64,000 bases of DNA from Tamarix chinensis (lineage: Eukaryota; Streptophyta; Magnoliopsida; Caryophyllales; Tamaricaceae): NCBI GenBank assembly GCA_030549775.1, contig CM060177.1, positions 88,445,236 through 88,509,235 of the forward strand. Direction: 5' to 3'. The notes beneath the pieces are model-generated. The model worked only from the letters and a program-made list of their open reading frames with translations, was not told the origin of the DNA and searched no databases. The first letter of the stretch is position 1. Every line of letters starts with the position of its first letter. Positions 1-12,989 of the stretch are shown here, one piece after another. A program made the position numbers and the translations under genes.

Positions 1-290
1 AATTTTCAACGACTATGTAATAATTTATTCTTCCATTGTATTGGTTTTTCAATAACTATATGATAATGTTTCAACAAATATATGATAATTGTTCAATAAC
101 AATGTAATAAATTTTCAACAATTGTTGTCATGAATTTTCACCATTATTTTTATTGGATTTTCAATAGATGTGCAATAATTTTCAACAACTAAGTGACGAG
201 TTTTTAAGAACTATATGGCAATTTTTCAATAAATATGTGGCGATTTTAATATAGCAATATTGAAGGTTTATAACAATATTACTTTATATT
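1..290. repeat. Degenerate AT-rich tandem repeat
   Basis: Variants of a phrase like TTTTCAACAACTATGTGATAA recur about every 25-30 bases (TTTTCAACGACTATG, TTTTCAATAACTATATG, TTTCAACAAATATATG, TTTTCAACAATTGTTG, TTTTCAACAACTAAGTG). The units are diverged and no reading frame is kept. The array enters from the left edge, so its full length is unknown. Confidence 0.6.
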
Positions 291-652
291 GAAATTTTAA
301 TAAAACTATGTTGAATTTTTAATTTAAAAAATAATAATATTTTACGATGTAATTTTTTATATTGCAAGTATATTAATATAAATATTTATTTATAGAGAAA
401 AATCTAGGGATTTTTTAGAATAATTATTTTTTTAATATCTCAAATTAAAGATAATCAAATTGTTAAAATTTAAACAATAAAGAAAAGTTTGACTTGTTTA
501 CCAAAGTGTTATTAGTGAGCATTATGCAACCGGTTGCATAGTGGGTATTGTGCAATTGATTGCATGGTATGCATATTATATAATGTGATTTCTACCACAA
601 CTAAAACGAACCAAATTCTAATTTACAATTTGAATATTTATTTATAAATTGG
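291..652. other. AT-rich spacer with a perfect 18-bp palindrome
   Basis: No gene is visible. The one structured feature is a perfect palindrome at 523-540, TATGCAACCGGTTGCATA, followed by a looser GCAATTGATTGC copy near 551-565. The last five bases, ATTGG (648-652), are the left target-site duplication of the element that follows. Confidence 0.6.
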
Positions 653-3600
653 TGAAATATACCAAAATTTACTACTAAAAAATTTCGTTTTACAGCGGAA
701 GCTTATAGTCAAAATACCGACTGTTACTATCGTAATCGATATAAGTTTAGCTTATCATATCATCTTCACATTAATCACAGGGCTAAAGCCATTAAAATGT
801 GAACTTAGATAGCTATAAAATAAGAGAAAATTTATAAATACAAAGATGAGTTTGGAGGTTTACTCCGAGTAAAATGACAAATACAAACAAAAGGAATATT
901 TTGGATCTAAGAGTCTAAAAAGGTATGCGGATAAACCATCATTTGGATAACATGACTCTTCATCCAAACCCCTAGTATAGAAATAATCACTCCACCCCAT
1001 ACAACCCATCATTGGCAGTAAAATCATCTAGCTGGTCTTCAATGACCTACACAAAAACATTAAGGACGTCTGCTCATGGGAATGAGCAACACCTATGAAA
1101 AGAATGGTTAGTAAGCTACATATTGAATAAGGTGACAATACCTACGAGTTAGGTAAGTACTGATCTAGGACTCTTAATAGATATAATCATTTTATTATTT
1201 TATTTACATTAAGTTCAAGGACCCCACTATTCTTAAACCAATGGAATGGAACCAACACCTCTCAAAGAAAAATGCTCCTAAGTTACTATTTTTAAATCGG
1301 TTGAATAGTCTAAAACATCTCTCAGGGACAACACACCTGATCGAATATTATCATCTGGTGGAATGGACCTAACACCTCGGTCCTAACTCATGTACTATTC
1401 CACTTTAAATCATTAATATCTTATCCATTAGGTTACTCATCTAAAATCATATTATCTTTTACGTTGAGTTTAGGGCTCCACTATTTTTAATCCAGTGGAA
1501 TGAGCTGAATCACCTTTCAAGGATAACACATGTGAGACACTATTATCATCTGATGGAATAGACATATAAAATACTTTGGCCTGATTCATGTGATCTTTCA
1601 CTTTAAATGATTAACATATTATTTAATATTGATTTGAGAGTTACAAAATATAATTAAAGCATGTGAAGAACATCATAAAGATTCTAAAGTTGTTCTCTAG
1701 GGTTAAGATCATTATATTTCCCTAAAAACTTAATTTCACATTTTTTTCATAGCTCTTCTTTTGTTACTCTTTTATTCACCAAAATTAGTACCTTTCCCCC
1801 AAATGTCATTATTATTAAATGTACTCAAATTTTAAGGCCTAAGTATAAGGCCTTGCACATGTAATAATAACCCTATCTCAAAAATTACTATTCCTAGGAC
1901 TTATAAACCCTAATTTCATAAATCCATCATAATTTTTCCTATAGAGCTCCAACAATCACTCTATTCAATATAAAATTACCAAAACACTAATATTAACAAC
2001 ATATTTAGATTTCATGGTCTAACTCTACCATTTCACACATGTCATAATAGCCTTCTTGTTTTAGGGTTACTATTCCCAAATTAGGTCATTTTCATACTTT
2101 ATTAACCTTAGGCCATTCACAACTACTCTAAACCCTTCATATAATTTCCTTAGTGTATTTTTAATGATATAATGCATTAGAATTCTATGATTCCCATATT
2201 AAACCCATCTTAACAAAAATTTCCTTATTGATAACATAAGTCTTATTTCATGCAGATCTTACACATATTGGTAACATTATTTCCAAATCCACCTGTTATC
2301 TCCATGTGCCTTATTATACTCATTTCACAATAACCATGCCTTCATAAAACCATATAATAACTCTATATCACATTGAGGGTTTTTCAACATAGAATAACGA
2401 TATCATATAATCTCCACTTGCTTATTTTCTATCATATAATATCAACCTCATATCATAGCATTAGCAACCATACATTTAATCGCATGATAAAAAAACATTT
2501 TATTACATAAAATAAAATAAAATATGCATAACACTTATCAACCAAAAACTCTAGACTACAAGAAGTATCCTTACGAAAACGAATCTGGTCATTAAGCACG
2601 CAAATCCTATTCCACCTCTTCTAGAACCTAGAGAAAATCACCTAAGAAATCATAATAAAAAGCCATTAGGATTAAATCACATAATTAAGGAAATGTTAAG
2701 GAAAAATAACGGTGTATTAATGGAGGAAAACTGAACCAACTTTGTGCAACCAAAAGGGGATAAACGGGGGGTTGTGCCAAGGGGGAGGATGGAGCAACGA
2801 CACAAGCTACTATTGCTAGGGGTGATCAATAACAGGGGAGGCTGAAAAAAGGGGTTGGAACCGGTGGCAATGACCAAAGGTGGAGGGTGTGGGCTACAGT
2901 GAAAGTTGCTGAATGGTGGGGGTGGTGTTCAATTTTTGTGGCTGCAACCAAGGAAAGGAAATGAAGGAAAGGGTTATGGGGTGTTTGGCCAAAAGTTGGA
3001 TAATGCACCGGTGGAAATGGCCATTGGTTGGGGGGTTAGGAATGATAAAAGTGACCAAAGGGGTTGAGGGTGCTTCAATGAGGGCTACCAATGGTGAGTT
3101 TTGTGGTTGTTTTGGTGACTCCAAGGAGGAGAGAAAGGTAAATAGTAAGCCTATGGTGTTGTGGTGGAGTTTGTGTAAAAAAAAAGGGAGAGAAGAGATA
3201 GTTTGGGAAGCATTAAATGTGCTTTCTATATAGATCCATGCATGCAGGAAAAGAGGGATGATTAGCAAAAATTCAAACCTAACCTACAATCGTAGGGGAT
3301 GGGAGTTGATAGGTTGATGGGGTTGGGAGGGGCTTGATAGTTGATAGGGAGGTGATGGGGGTGATGGGGATATGACAGGCATTGTCTAAGGACAATGTTT
3401 CATATGGGAAGAAGAGGGAAAAGGAAAAAGATAAGGGTCAACTAAAGGATGAAAAAGGAGAAAGAAAAGAAAAAAAGGGAAAAGAAAAAGAGGAGATAAT
3501 AGATTTGGTTTTTGGATTAGAATTTGGTTAGTATATTTTGGGTTAATATATTAGGATAGTTTAGTTATTATCAATCAGGATTAGGCCAAAATTTTAGGTT

Positions 3601-3703
3601 TAGAGAGTTAGGGTAAGGTGGAAATATTAATATCCCATTATTAGGATTAGGTTACGAAGTAAATCACTTGAGATTAGATTTAGCTAAATTTTGGGGTATC
3701 ACA
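653..3703 (+). mobile_element. Element Z: divergent 3.05-kb member of the giant LTR-like family
   Basis: It starts TGAAATATACCAAAATTTAC and ends TTTTGGGGTATCACA, flanked by a perfect 5-bp duplication ATTGG (648-652 and 3704-3708). It keeps the family order in weakened form: GCGGAAG near 697, a GGGAATGAGCAACACC block near 1078, a GTAAGCTACATATTGAATAAGG block near 1110-1132, two clusters of CCACTATT...CCAATGGAATGG-like units (about 1225-1390 and 1467-1590), a G-rich region (2740-3480) and a purine tract (about 3410-3500). No coding domain is present; the open frames in 2680-3270 overlap on both strands and match nothing I recognise. The TG...CA ends and 5-bp duplication fit LTR-retroelement integration. 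It is probably an old, shortened solo LTR. Confidence 0.8.
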
Positions 3704-3708
3704 ATTGG

Positions 3709-6700
3709 AGTTGTTGTAATGCTGTGATTCTTAAAAACATTATGATTTCAAAATAAAATTATATCTTTCACAAATAATGTTACATCCTTTAATAATTTAA
3801 AAATCCTAGTCACACTTTTAAAAAATATATATATTTTTATTTTTTTAGATTTCTTTCCCTTTTGATTTCCATAAGAATTCTTAGACACTTTTAGTTATCC
3901 AACTTCTCCTAAATTGTTATGATTAATCCATATTTTAATTCATTAACTTTTTATGAGTCTTCTAGCCATTTTCAAAATAATAAATGAAGATTATGATGAA
4001 AATAAACTATTTAAATCCTATTTGCAACATTTTATTCTTCCTCTTTTATGCATGACACAGCCTCCTCTTTACTTCATTGAGCTCATGAGCTTTTCCCCCA
4101 AACATGCCACCTTAACAAGATTTTATCCTGAAAATTTTCCCATCACCATCACACATCTACACCTTTACCAACTACACTTCAACACATGCGATTCATCCCC
4201 TTCTCCTCCTTCCTTGTGGTGAGCCATGTAGCTTCCTTTTATATCCTTATTTGATACATACAGATGTAATAAAAAAAATCCTTCATTATTTGCACACAAT
4301 GAGTCACAAACCAATCATGACAACAAGTGCGCTAAATATCAACATTTCCTTAGCATATGTGTGTGTCAGCATGAGTTTTGTTGTACAACTAACCCACTTC
4401 CTTTCCTTTCCTCTTCTCGATCTTGATTTCATCCATTCAAGATTTTCCTCCACCACCTTAAATCTTCATTAGTATAAAAAAAAACCCTTAAGTTTAACTT
4501 CTAATAATTCAAATAGGCAAAAAGGAGTTAAGCTCTAATTTTGGGTAACATTCTCTTATCATATCTACATCTCATTTAATATCATAAGTGATTCTCTAAC
4601 CCTATTTAAGAATATGATTAATCCCTCTTTTTTTGTTAGTTTTAATCCTCTTTTATTTAAGTTTAGTTTGGTTTGATTGTTACTCAATTTTTGTGGCATT
4701 TTAATTGCTTTTTCAATGTTGTTTTGTGTGGTAGAGTTGATGAGTTATTCTCCCCTTCTTCTTGCTGCTTTCTCAACTCCTATAAAAAGGTAAAACCTAG
4801 TTTGTTTGTGCAAAATGATGGGTTTGGTTGTAAAATGAATTATATGATGTTGTATGAAGTTGGTAAGTTTAATATTATTATCAAAGTAAAGGAAGATACA
4901 AATCAATCTTTTTTTCTCTTTTTTCACTTTTTCTCTTGATCCATGATTACCAAAGTAAGTGCATTTTATACTCCATCCTACCCAACACAGAAGTTTAGTG
5001 GTCATACATGCCACCACTAGTTTTCACGCCAGTACCTCAAGTTATTTTCCTTTTATTTTTTCTATTATCTTAAATCCCCCACACTTATTTTTTTGGATGT
5101 TCATCAACCTCCCCTTTACTTCTAACTATGAACCACATGTATATATCTCATTAACATTTCTTTTAGATTGTAGAACAAGGGTAGAGATGTGTTATAGGTT
5201 ATGGGGTTAGGAATAATTTGGGAAATAAAATAAACATAAGTTAATGTAAAATGCTAAGTAGGGATTGATATAATAATCCATTTGTAGAAACCTAAATAAG
5301 AAACTCTAATTATAAAAATTAGTATTTATGTGTAATTAATTATAATATTTACTGTAGATGTTATGTATTAAATGTATTTTTATTATTATATGTATTATTT
5401 TGGCAAATTATATATAAATCTAATTAGTTTAAAATTTGATAGAATTTAGGTGATTAGTTTTTAACCCTAGTTTGAATCCTTAACCTATGTTTGTTTAACC
5501 ATAGAACCACAACCTTGGAACCCAATCCACCCTTGCATGGTTGTCCATACATAAAAATCTTAACATCACTTAGCCCTTATACACTCCACCTCTGACTTGT
5601 GCCCTAACTCGACCATGCCCCAAACCTCCCTATCATATATTTTTTTAATCCAACCCCAAATCTAAACTCCTTCATTTGAACATTTTTCCTCTTTCTCCTA
5701 AGCTTCCATGCATAGCCTTCCTCAACTTTCTCCTTTATTATTTCTTGTTTTTTTGTACCTAAATATGTTAAAGTATACAACCTCATGCTCCTCATCTTTT
5801 GATGCATGAGCCCCTTTCATTTATCCCTCTCATTCTGTGTGAGTGGTGCATATTATGCACTTTTAGCTCTGTGAGCTTCATACTTTATCATGCCTTGTTG
5901 CAAAGTCAACCTTATGAGCTTGAGCCTCTAACATTGCTCACCTTTTATTTTGTGAACCTTGGATGTTACAAACCCTCTTTGCATGAGAAAATAATGTTGC
6001 TATCCCCTCTTGGCATGAAGATTTCACATTCCAAGCCCTTAGAAGCATGAGCTTTACACACCATTCCTCTCTTGTTGCAATGTTACCTCATGTAGCTTTC
6101 CTTTACCTTGGTTATCTTTTTTCTCTTCCTCAATTTGGATTTTATTAATTTATGTTAATTGTTATATTATGTTAGATGCTAATATATGTTGTTAGTTGTT
6201 TCTTTCTTAGGTAATCCTTGAGGTGTCATGGATAAGGTAAACTTTTGTATTTTTATAGCTTAGATTTATGTGAATCCAATCACTCATGAGATAGTAGAAT
6301 TTGTATGTGAGTGTGATATGTCCTTTAGAACAAGAATCATGCTAGGATTTTATTTTATGCAAGTATTATGAGTGTGTGTGATAAAATGAAAGCATGATTT
6401 TTAAATAGTTATCATGTATGTTTGACTATTTAATAAATATGGGATATATGCATGTGGAATATAAAAAAAATTTAACGCATGCATGACTAGAGTTTGGTTA
6501 GGGCATGTGGCATTTTAAAATTATTTTATTACCATGTTAAGTGTTCCATGATTATCGTTGCAAGTTGTATCTAAGTTTGATATATAATATGACAATACTC
6601 AAGCATGATTAAGGTAAGTTTTGTGCTAATATCCATTTGCATGCTCTAGGGGTAGAAATGTCTTATTGCATGTACCATGATATTAGCTACTACCTTAAAT

Positions 6701-7682
6701 TTTCATTCATGCTATAAATCTGTATGCATGTGTTGTAGGGAATATATGACATGTTAGAAATTTATGCTTAGGGTTTTGTATATGTAAGATCCAAAATACA
6801 TGCATAAAGGAAAAATATAATTAATCGTTAAGCCTTAGAAATTACCTAAATGCTAAAGTGTTTTAAATTATTATTTTTAACCTTTTCATAATAATTTATC
6901 ATTGTTGTATGTTATGTGATATTTATGATCACTTAATAAAATATTGATATTTAAAATAAAAAATCTCAAGTTTGGGAATGATGACTTCTCAGTGGTAGCT
7001 ACTATAAGGCTGAGGTTTAACCCTTAGTTTTGTTTGGTTTGTTTTGCTAGTGTGTTGTAGTGTCCTATTAAGGCCTTATATTTACTCTAATTAATATTTT
7101 AGAGTTTTAAGGGGATATTGATACTTAAGAATTAGGTAGCCTAAGAGGTATAAGGGTACTATTGCTTATGTGCTAGTATGAACATATGTACATTAGTGTC
7201 TATGGTTCCTAAAATATGAGGGTATTATGTTGCCTTTGTACACCAGTATGAACGGGTGTATTTATTGTCCTTGGATTGATATTATCTTAAATAAATAATA
7301 ATGAAATAAATTTTTTTGATGACCTTGGCATGTCTTAGATTTTTTATTGGGTAATTACCTCCATACCCTACTATTGGTAACTAGAAATGATTTGGTTAGT
7401 TTGTCTGTAGAGCCTTAGTGTACTACCTTACTGCCTTACTGGTCATGAATTATGATATATTTATTATGCATTTTTGAGATGGATGTGAAATGGTTACGTA
7501 TGTTGGTTGTTGATCATAAGGCTTTGATGTCGTATATGTTATCACATGTTATTCGTATCTTATTATCACATGTGTTTTTGTGCTTTAAACATGCTTTATG
7601 ATTATTAAATAATTATGTGAAATTTAAACATGCTAGCTCTTATGAGGTATAGGGATATACTCAATACAAGAAAATCATACCC
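3709..7682. other. AT-rich repeat-derived region, no gene; probable body of reverse-strand element G
   Basis: No supportable coding frame. Pyrimidine-rich stretches (about 4055-4215, 5560-5720, 5800-6060) are followed by AT-rich DNA and, at about 7050-7450, phrases such as GTACACCAGTATGAACGGGTGT that resemble the reverse complement of element C near 19460-19700. With 12545-12989 this suggests an old reverse-strand copy (G) that A later split. Its left end could not be found; the sequence just after Z does not begin with the family terminus. The last five bases, TACCC, are the left duplication of element A. Confidence 0.35.
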
Positions 7683-7776
7683 TGTAACACCCCAAAATTC
7701 ACTTTTTTTTAAATAGAAGCAATTATTATAGAAATATTTAGATTAGAACCCGTGAATTCTAGGGATGCTACCGCCA

Positions 7777-7822
7777 CACTTAGTACCAGACCGGTTCACT
7801 CCTACCGTTCCAGTACTAAGTG
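7777..7822 (+). promoter_or_regulatory. Conserved 5' stem-loop of element A
   Basis: CACTTAGTAC (7777-7786) and GTACTAAGTG (7813-7822) are perfect reverse complements, 10 bp each with a 26-base loop. Pairing extends inward with mismatches through CAGACCGG and CCGTTCCA. The same structure stands near the start of B, C, D, E and F. Function unknown. Confidence 0.7.
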
Positions 7823-8440
7823 CTAAGGCTAAAGAAAACAACTCAATAAACATTAATAGATAGTCCGAATTCAAAGATACGGAAATTAGGTACGCACAAG
7901 TCTTTATTCAATTCCAAATACGAGGGTAGTTTTTCAGGGAAAAGAAATAACTACAATAATGAAGTTGTTTCGAAAGTGCTATTCATAAATAGATAAGATA
8001 GTAATAATAAATTCAATGGAAAGCCAGCCACGTCACTCTGATAATCGATCCAGCCCGATCATCACTCGTCCCCACATGATGTCCTATAGATATCTATCGC
8101 ATCAAAATAAATATCTCCTACTTGCAGCAAGTCAGATGGGCCTCCTACTCGTGGGAATGAGCAGCACCCATAAAAAGGGTGATCAGTACGCTACGTACTG
8201 AGTAAGGTAACCAAATACTAAGGCCGACACATTTACACATCGAATCATGCAAGATAATAATCAGCATCAAATTTCAAACTACACATGTGATACATCAAAG
8301 CATATAATGAAATCCATAGCATAATATCAGCAAGTCCACATATCAGGTCCAAAAAGATCTGGATTAATGGTTTAATCTTTCTTTCAATGTAAGTCGATAC
8401 ACGTCATGCCATTTTATCAATCCATGCGAGTACAGGAACA

Positions 8441-8782
8441 CCCCACTATTATAGTCGGCGGGCCGGTCACACATAGAGCATCATGCTCTAACCACTATTA
8501 TTACCGGTGGATCGGTCACATATAGGGTACAACCCTAACCATTATTCCTGACCGGTGGATCGGTCTGGTTCCTGCTCGCATGGTGTTCCACTATAAGTAA
8601 TTAGTATCTTTTAAGAGCTTTAATGATTCTGGTTTGTGTTTATTGAGCTCGAGTCACCCCACTATTATTACCGGTGGGCCAGTCACATATAAGACCTCAT
8701 GTCCTAACCACTATTATAACCGGTGGATCGGTCGCACATAGGGTAAAACCCTAACCACTATTCCTGACTGGTGGATCGGTCT
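8441..8782 (+). repeat. Two CCGGTGG/CGGTC clusters of element A
   Basis: Units of the form CCACTATTAT-N-CCGGTGG-(A/G)(T/C)CGGTC recur three times in 8441-8566 and three times in 8657-8782, separated by AGGGT...ACCCTAA phrases. Within a unit CCAC and GTGG are complementary, and CCGG itself is palindromic. B, C and D have the same two-cluster layout. Confidence 0.75.
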
Positions 8783-9529
8783 GGACTCGGCTCAATAATC
8801 TTCCACTTTAAAAAATTAGTGTCTTAAATATTTTATTCAACAACTTTCACCCTAGACATGCATAAGTCATCACATATCACAAATCATAAAATTCCACCAT
8901 TATAATTACACTTTAATTACCACATGCACATGATAACACAAAAACCCTAATCAGCCACCACATACCTCAATTAACCACAACAAACCATAGTTAACCACTC
9001 CAAACCCTATTAACCATAACCACCATAATTAGCCACTCCACGCCTTAGTTAATCATAACAAACCACAATTATCCACTCAACCCTAATTAATCACAACAAC
9101 CCAGAGTTCATTACTCCAAACCCTAATTCAATCTCTTCCATACCCTCATAATGCTCCACGTACTATTTTTCATCCAAAATAGTTCAACACCCGAATAATA
9201 CTTACATTACCTTCCTTACATCCCAAATTAACTTTCCACACGTAAATTTCATACCCATGCAGACATTAATCTCCCCATGCAAACCTTCGAATCTTTTTCA
9301 TGCAAACCCTAAAATTCCATGTGAAACCCTAATTTCAACCATGTAAACCCTAATACCGCTATTCAACCATTAATGCCAACATGTAAACCCTAATACCACC
9401 AAACAACTATAATTACCACCATACAACCCTAATACTACCATACAAACCATAAATACCACCATGCAACCATTAGTACCACCATCCAACCCATGATTCTGCC
9501 ATATAAAACCCTAAATTCAATCCATAACA

Positions 9530-9790
9530 AAACCCAAGATTTGTCCACATAATACAATTGATTAGATTCTCCCCTTTCATAACCACAATTTAGATTCCCC
9601 CATACAAGACTATAAGTTAGATTCTCCCACATAAAATCATAAATTAGAATCTCCCAAGCAAAACCATAATTTAGATTAATTGGATTCCCCCAAACAAATC
9701 ATAAATTAGATTCTCCCAATCAAATCATAAATTAGGTTCTCCCATATAATATCATAAATTAAATTCTCCCAAATAACATCATAAATTATA
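9530..9790 (+). repeat. 27-bp minisatellite of element A
   Basis: The phrase GATTCTCCCATATAAAACC with ATAAATTA repeats about nine times with a period near 27 bases and small indels. D (29385-29640) and F (42325-42650, opposite strand) carry the same array at the same relative place. Confidence 0.7.
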
Positions 9791-10443
9791 TTCTCTCCCA
9801 CGAAACCCTACATTTTCCATTTTATTCTTCCTCTCATAAATCATTAAAATACTTAGGTCAACTCATATCTCTTGATCAACTTCTTTCTCCATCCTTATTT
9901 TTCATCCTTTTCCCCACGCAACCACATCAATATCCTCACATGCATGTCTTACAGAATCACAACACATATAATCATACATAAATAATACACATACCACACA
10001 AAAACATATCTCAACTTTGCGTCATACCATATACGACATAATTAATAATCATAAACATAGAATATATAGCATATGAAGCACATGATGCATATAAGCACAC
10101 AATGGCCTTAGTAAACCCTTACCTAAAACGTCACCGGTCTTGGAGCACACTCTTATATCACTTGAGGGCTTTGGTTGGGCTCACCTACTATGGGAAAAAT
10201 ACTAGGATTAGGTTTTCTCTTAAGAATACTATTATTTCTAACTTATCCCAAGACCTTATTTTTAAAAATTCTTATACTAGAATTGACTCTACAAAATACT
10301 AGTAGAATATTAATAATAAAACTAATGCAATTCAAAATAAAAAGGTGATATAAGGGTTTCTACCCTTCACCAAAATAATATTAGTAAAGATATAATAATA
10401 ATAATTCTAATAACAACTAAATATTATAAATAAAGATAATATC

Positions 10444-10490
<47 letters not shown>
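10444..10490. repeat. (AAT)n microsatellite in element A
   Basis: About fifteen uninterrupted AAT triplets lie in a wider TAA-rich region. The position matches the TAA tracts of B, D and F, downstream of the block around 10110-10200. Confidence 0.9.
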
Positions 10491-10493
<3 letters not shown>

Positions 10494-11485
10494 CAATAAT
10501 AATATATAAGCTTTAAAATTTAAAGTGGGGTTTCGACCATACTTATAACTAATGACCTACTATTTATTAATATTAATAATAAAATTAATAACATATATAA
10601 TAATATTAACATAATAAAGATAATACTAATATTAGTATTAATGGTTATAAAAACAATAGAAATAATAATACTAAAATACATAGGTGCGAATGTTAATACA
10701 AAATTAGGACCTAAGATTTTCCAGAATAATTAATAAAATGATAATAATAATTATTCTAACAATTATAATATTAATAATAAGAAGAAGAGTGATAATTATC
10801 ATATAATAATTCAATTAATAACTTAAAATTCGAAACTAACAATAAAATTATTTTATTACCACTCTTCACCCTGCAAGTACAATTCAGCATAAGTTTTATA
10901 TCAAATAATATTAATATTAATAGCAAGGAAATAATTATATATTCGAATAATTACTAATAAATAAATTAAAAATAGAATAATTTATAATAAATAGTAAATA
11001 ATGACTAAGAAGGTCTAGGGTTTCATCTTAAGTCGGCGGGAAAGGGCGGCACCGGCGGTGGTTCACGGCGGTGGCCGGAAAAATGATCTAATAGGGAAAA
11101 AGATGAAGAAAAAGAGAGAAGGAACAGGGGGAAAAATAAAATGAGGTTATGGTTCGGTGGAGGAGGATTAGAGGGAGTTTTTGGGTGGTTCAGAGGGCAG
11201 TAGAAGTGGCAGAAACGGCGGCGGACGGCGGCTTAAAGGCTGTGGGTTACAAATCTTCACGAAACGGGCAAGAGATTTCACACAGCTATGGAAGCTCGTG
11301 CAAAAAGAATCGAAGGATGTGGAGAGATTAGTTAGCTAGAAGAGATTGCAGGGAAGAATTTGAGATGCTGCGGTGGCGCGGAGGTTGGCTATCGGTGGTG
11401 GAAATGGCGTCTAAAGTCACGGTGATGGCAGCCTGCACTTAGGGTTTCAAGTAAGAAAAAAAAATCCAAAATTCCTACCATTAGG

Positions 11486-11496
11486 CTATTTATAGA
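11486..11496 (+). promoter_or_regulatory. Putative TATA box of element A
   Basis: CTATTTATAGA lies at the end of the GC-rich module. Equivalent boxes occur in B (17363-17373), D (31330-31340) and F (40617-40624, reverse). Conserved placement 3.6-4.3 kb from the element start fits the U3/R promoter of an LTR. Confidence 0.5.
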
Positions 11497-12544
11497 TGGT
11501 AGATGAGATAATAGGGTGTTGAAGCTCGACAGGAAGGTATTAAGTGCAAGAATTTGGGTGGCCAGTGGCAGTAATTGATCGGCCATCGTTTGGGTTGCTT
11601 CGAAATTTCGCGAGGCTGGGGAGAAGAAACGGGCGAGAGATAATGGACGAGAGTTACGCCAATTTATTCCTTGAGTAAAGAGGAATACAATGAGCCAAGA
11701 AACGGCCGGTCAAAGTCCTTGTGGCCGGAGACGCCATTGTTGGTGTCTTGAGCTGCAGCGGCGTCGACGGAGGAGAAAGGAGGAAGAAGGATGAAGGAAA
11801 AGAGGTGGACCGGTTGGATGGGAAAAGAAAGAAAAAAAAAGGGGAGAACCGGGCCGGTCGGCGCGGTGAGGGGGTCATTAAATGGAACGACGAGTTTTGG
11901 GCGTAACACGGACGAAACACAGCGTGTCAGCGGACGAAAAAAGGGCGACGGGCGCGGGCTGGGCCATGCCGAAGAAAAGGAAGAGGAGAGGGAAACTGGG
12001 CCGCGAGCTGGCCCAGTTCGGGGAGAAGAAGAAAAAAGAAAATAAGAAAAGAAGAAAGAAAAAGAAAGAAAAAGGAAGAAGGAAAAAGGAAAAAGGGAAA
12101 AAGAAAAATAGTGGTTTGGCTTAATTAAATTAATTAGGATATTTGGGTTATTTAACATAAAATATTTATTTAATAAAAATATTAAATTTCCTTTTTAGGC
12201 TAATTTAGAGTTTTTAAAATATTTTCCATAAATTCTATTTTAATTAGTAAAACACCCTAATTTTCTTCAATTAAATTATTTATAAAATTATTATTAATTT
12301 CAAACTATATTCTCCTTCTTATTTTAAATAATATAATTTATTTAATTAATTCCCAAATTAAAATCTTTAATTTGTTAAAATACCTAAATTCCTCCTAATT
12401 AAAATATTTATAAATTTATTCTTGATTTGCCCTAATTAATTCCCTTTTATTTTAAATAAAATAATATACTTAATTAACTTTTATAATAAAACCTCATTTA
12501 AATATACTATTTAAAATTAGAAATTTTCGGGACATTTCATACCC

Positions 12545-12989
12545 GATACTATATTTGTAGATGATTATCTATGGGCCATCGAGTGGCATAAAGCATATAA
12601 GTGTCGTGATGATCAGTGGTGTCCTTGGGTGGAAATTTTGTTCTCGGAATGAATTTTTGGTTCTAAGAGTTAGCACAAATAGGTGACATACCTTTTGGTG
12701 CTAACTTTTATTATAGTGAATTTTTCTTTGGACTTTTGTGTCCCTTTTTGTGTTTCAGTTATCATTATTGTATGGAGAATGTTTATTGTAGCCTTTGTAG
12801 CCTTTTTATCTATATTATTATCTTTCCTTTTTATTACTTTGTTTTTTATTTGAATTTTTTTAGCCTTATTAGTTGGCATAAGAAAGGTAAAGAAATTAGC
12901 ATTATGATGAGTGTAGCGATAATATCCGATATTTTGATATTATGCTTTTGTAAAATAAAATTTTTATGCACTAAATTTGAGGGTGTTAC
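12545..12989 (-). mobile_element. Presumed 5' end of old reverse-strand element G
   Basis: The segment ends CTAAATTTGAGGGTGTTAC, and the next base after removing element C is A (23267). Read in reverse this starts TGTAACACCCTCAAATTTAG, the family start. Upstream phrases AGTGTAGCGATAATATCCG match F's AGTGTAGCGGTAACATCC. C inserted inside the terminal GTTACA of this copy. Its own left end and duplication were not found, so membership rests on one terminus and weak internal similarity. Confidence 0.45.

Larger units (their letters stand above)
7683..12539 (+). mobile_element. Element A: giant solo-LTR-like element, 4,857 bp
   Basis: It begins TGTAACACCCCAAAATTCAC and ends GGGACATTTCA, with a perfect 5-bp duplication TACCC at 7678-7682 and 12540-12544. 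Modules in order: stem arms CACTTAGTAC (7777-7786) and GTACTAAGTG (7813-7822); palindrome CAGTACG-CTA-CGTACTG (8184-8200); two CCGGTGG clusters (8441-8566, 8657-8782); AAACCCTAA-rich DNA (8930-9480); 27-bp minisatellite (about 9530-9790); a block shared with B, D and F around 10110-10200; (AAT)n at 10444-10490; GC-rich module (about 11030-12020); CTATTTATAG at 11486-11495; purine tract (about 12020-12113); AT-rich end. It has no second LTR, primer site or polyprotein. A solo LTR with a U3 of about 3.8 kb is the best reading. Confidence 0.85.

Noticed and set aside
3715..3730. TGTAATGCTG just after Z as the left end of presumed element G
   Set aside because: It lacks the AAAATT block of the family terminus, and its flank does not match the bases after 23267.
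7777..7822. Stem-loop of element A as a microRNA precursor or tRNA
   Set aside because: The stem is short, has no tRNA-like boxes, and belongs to a repeat family; there is no evidence of processing.
8930..9480. Repeated AAACCCTAA phrases as an interstitial telomere
   Set aside because: They are scattered among ACCACCA and AATTAACC phrases, not in tandem, and recur at the same element position in D and F.
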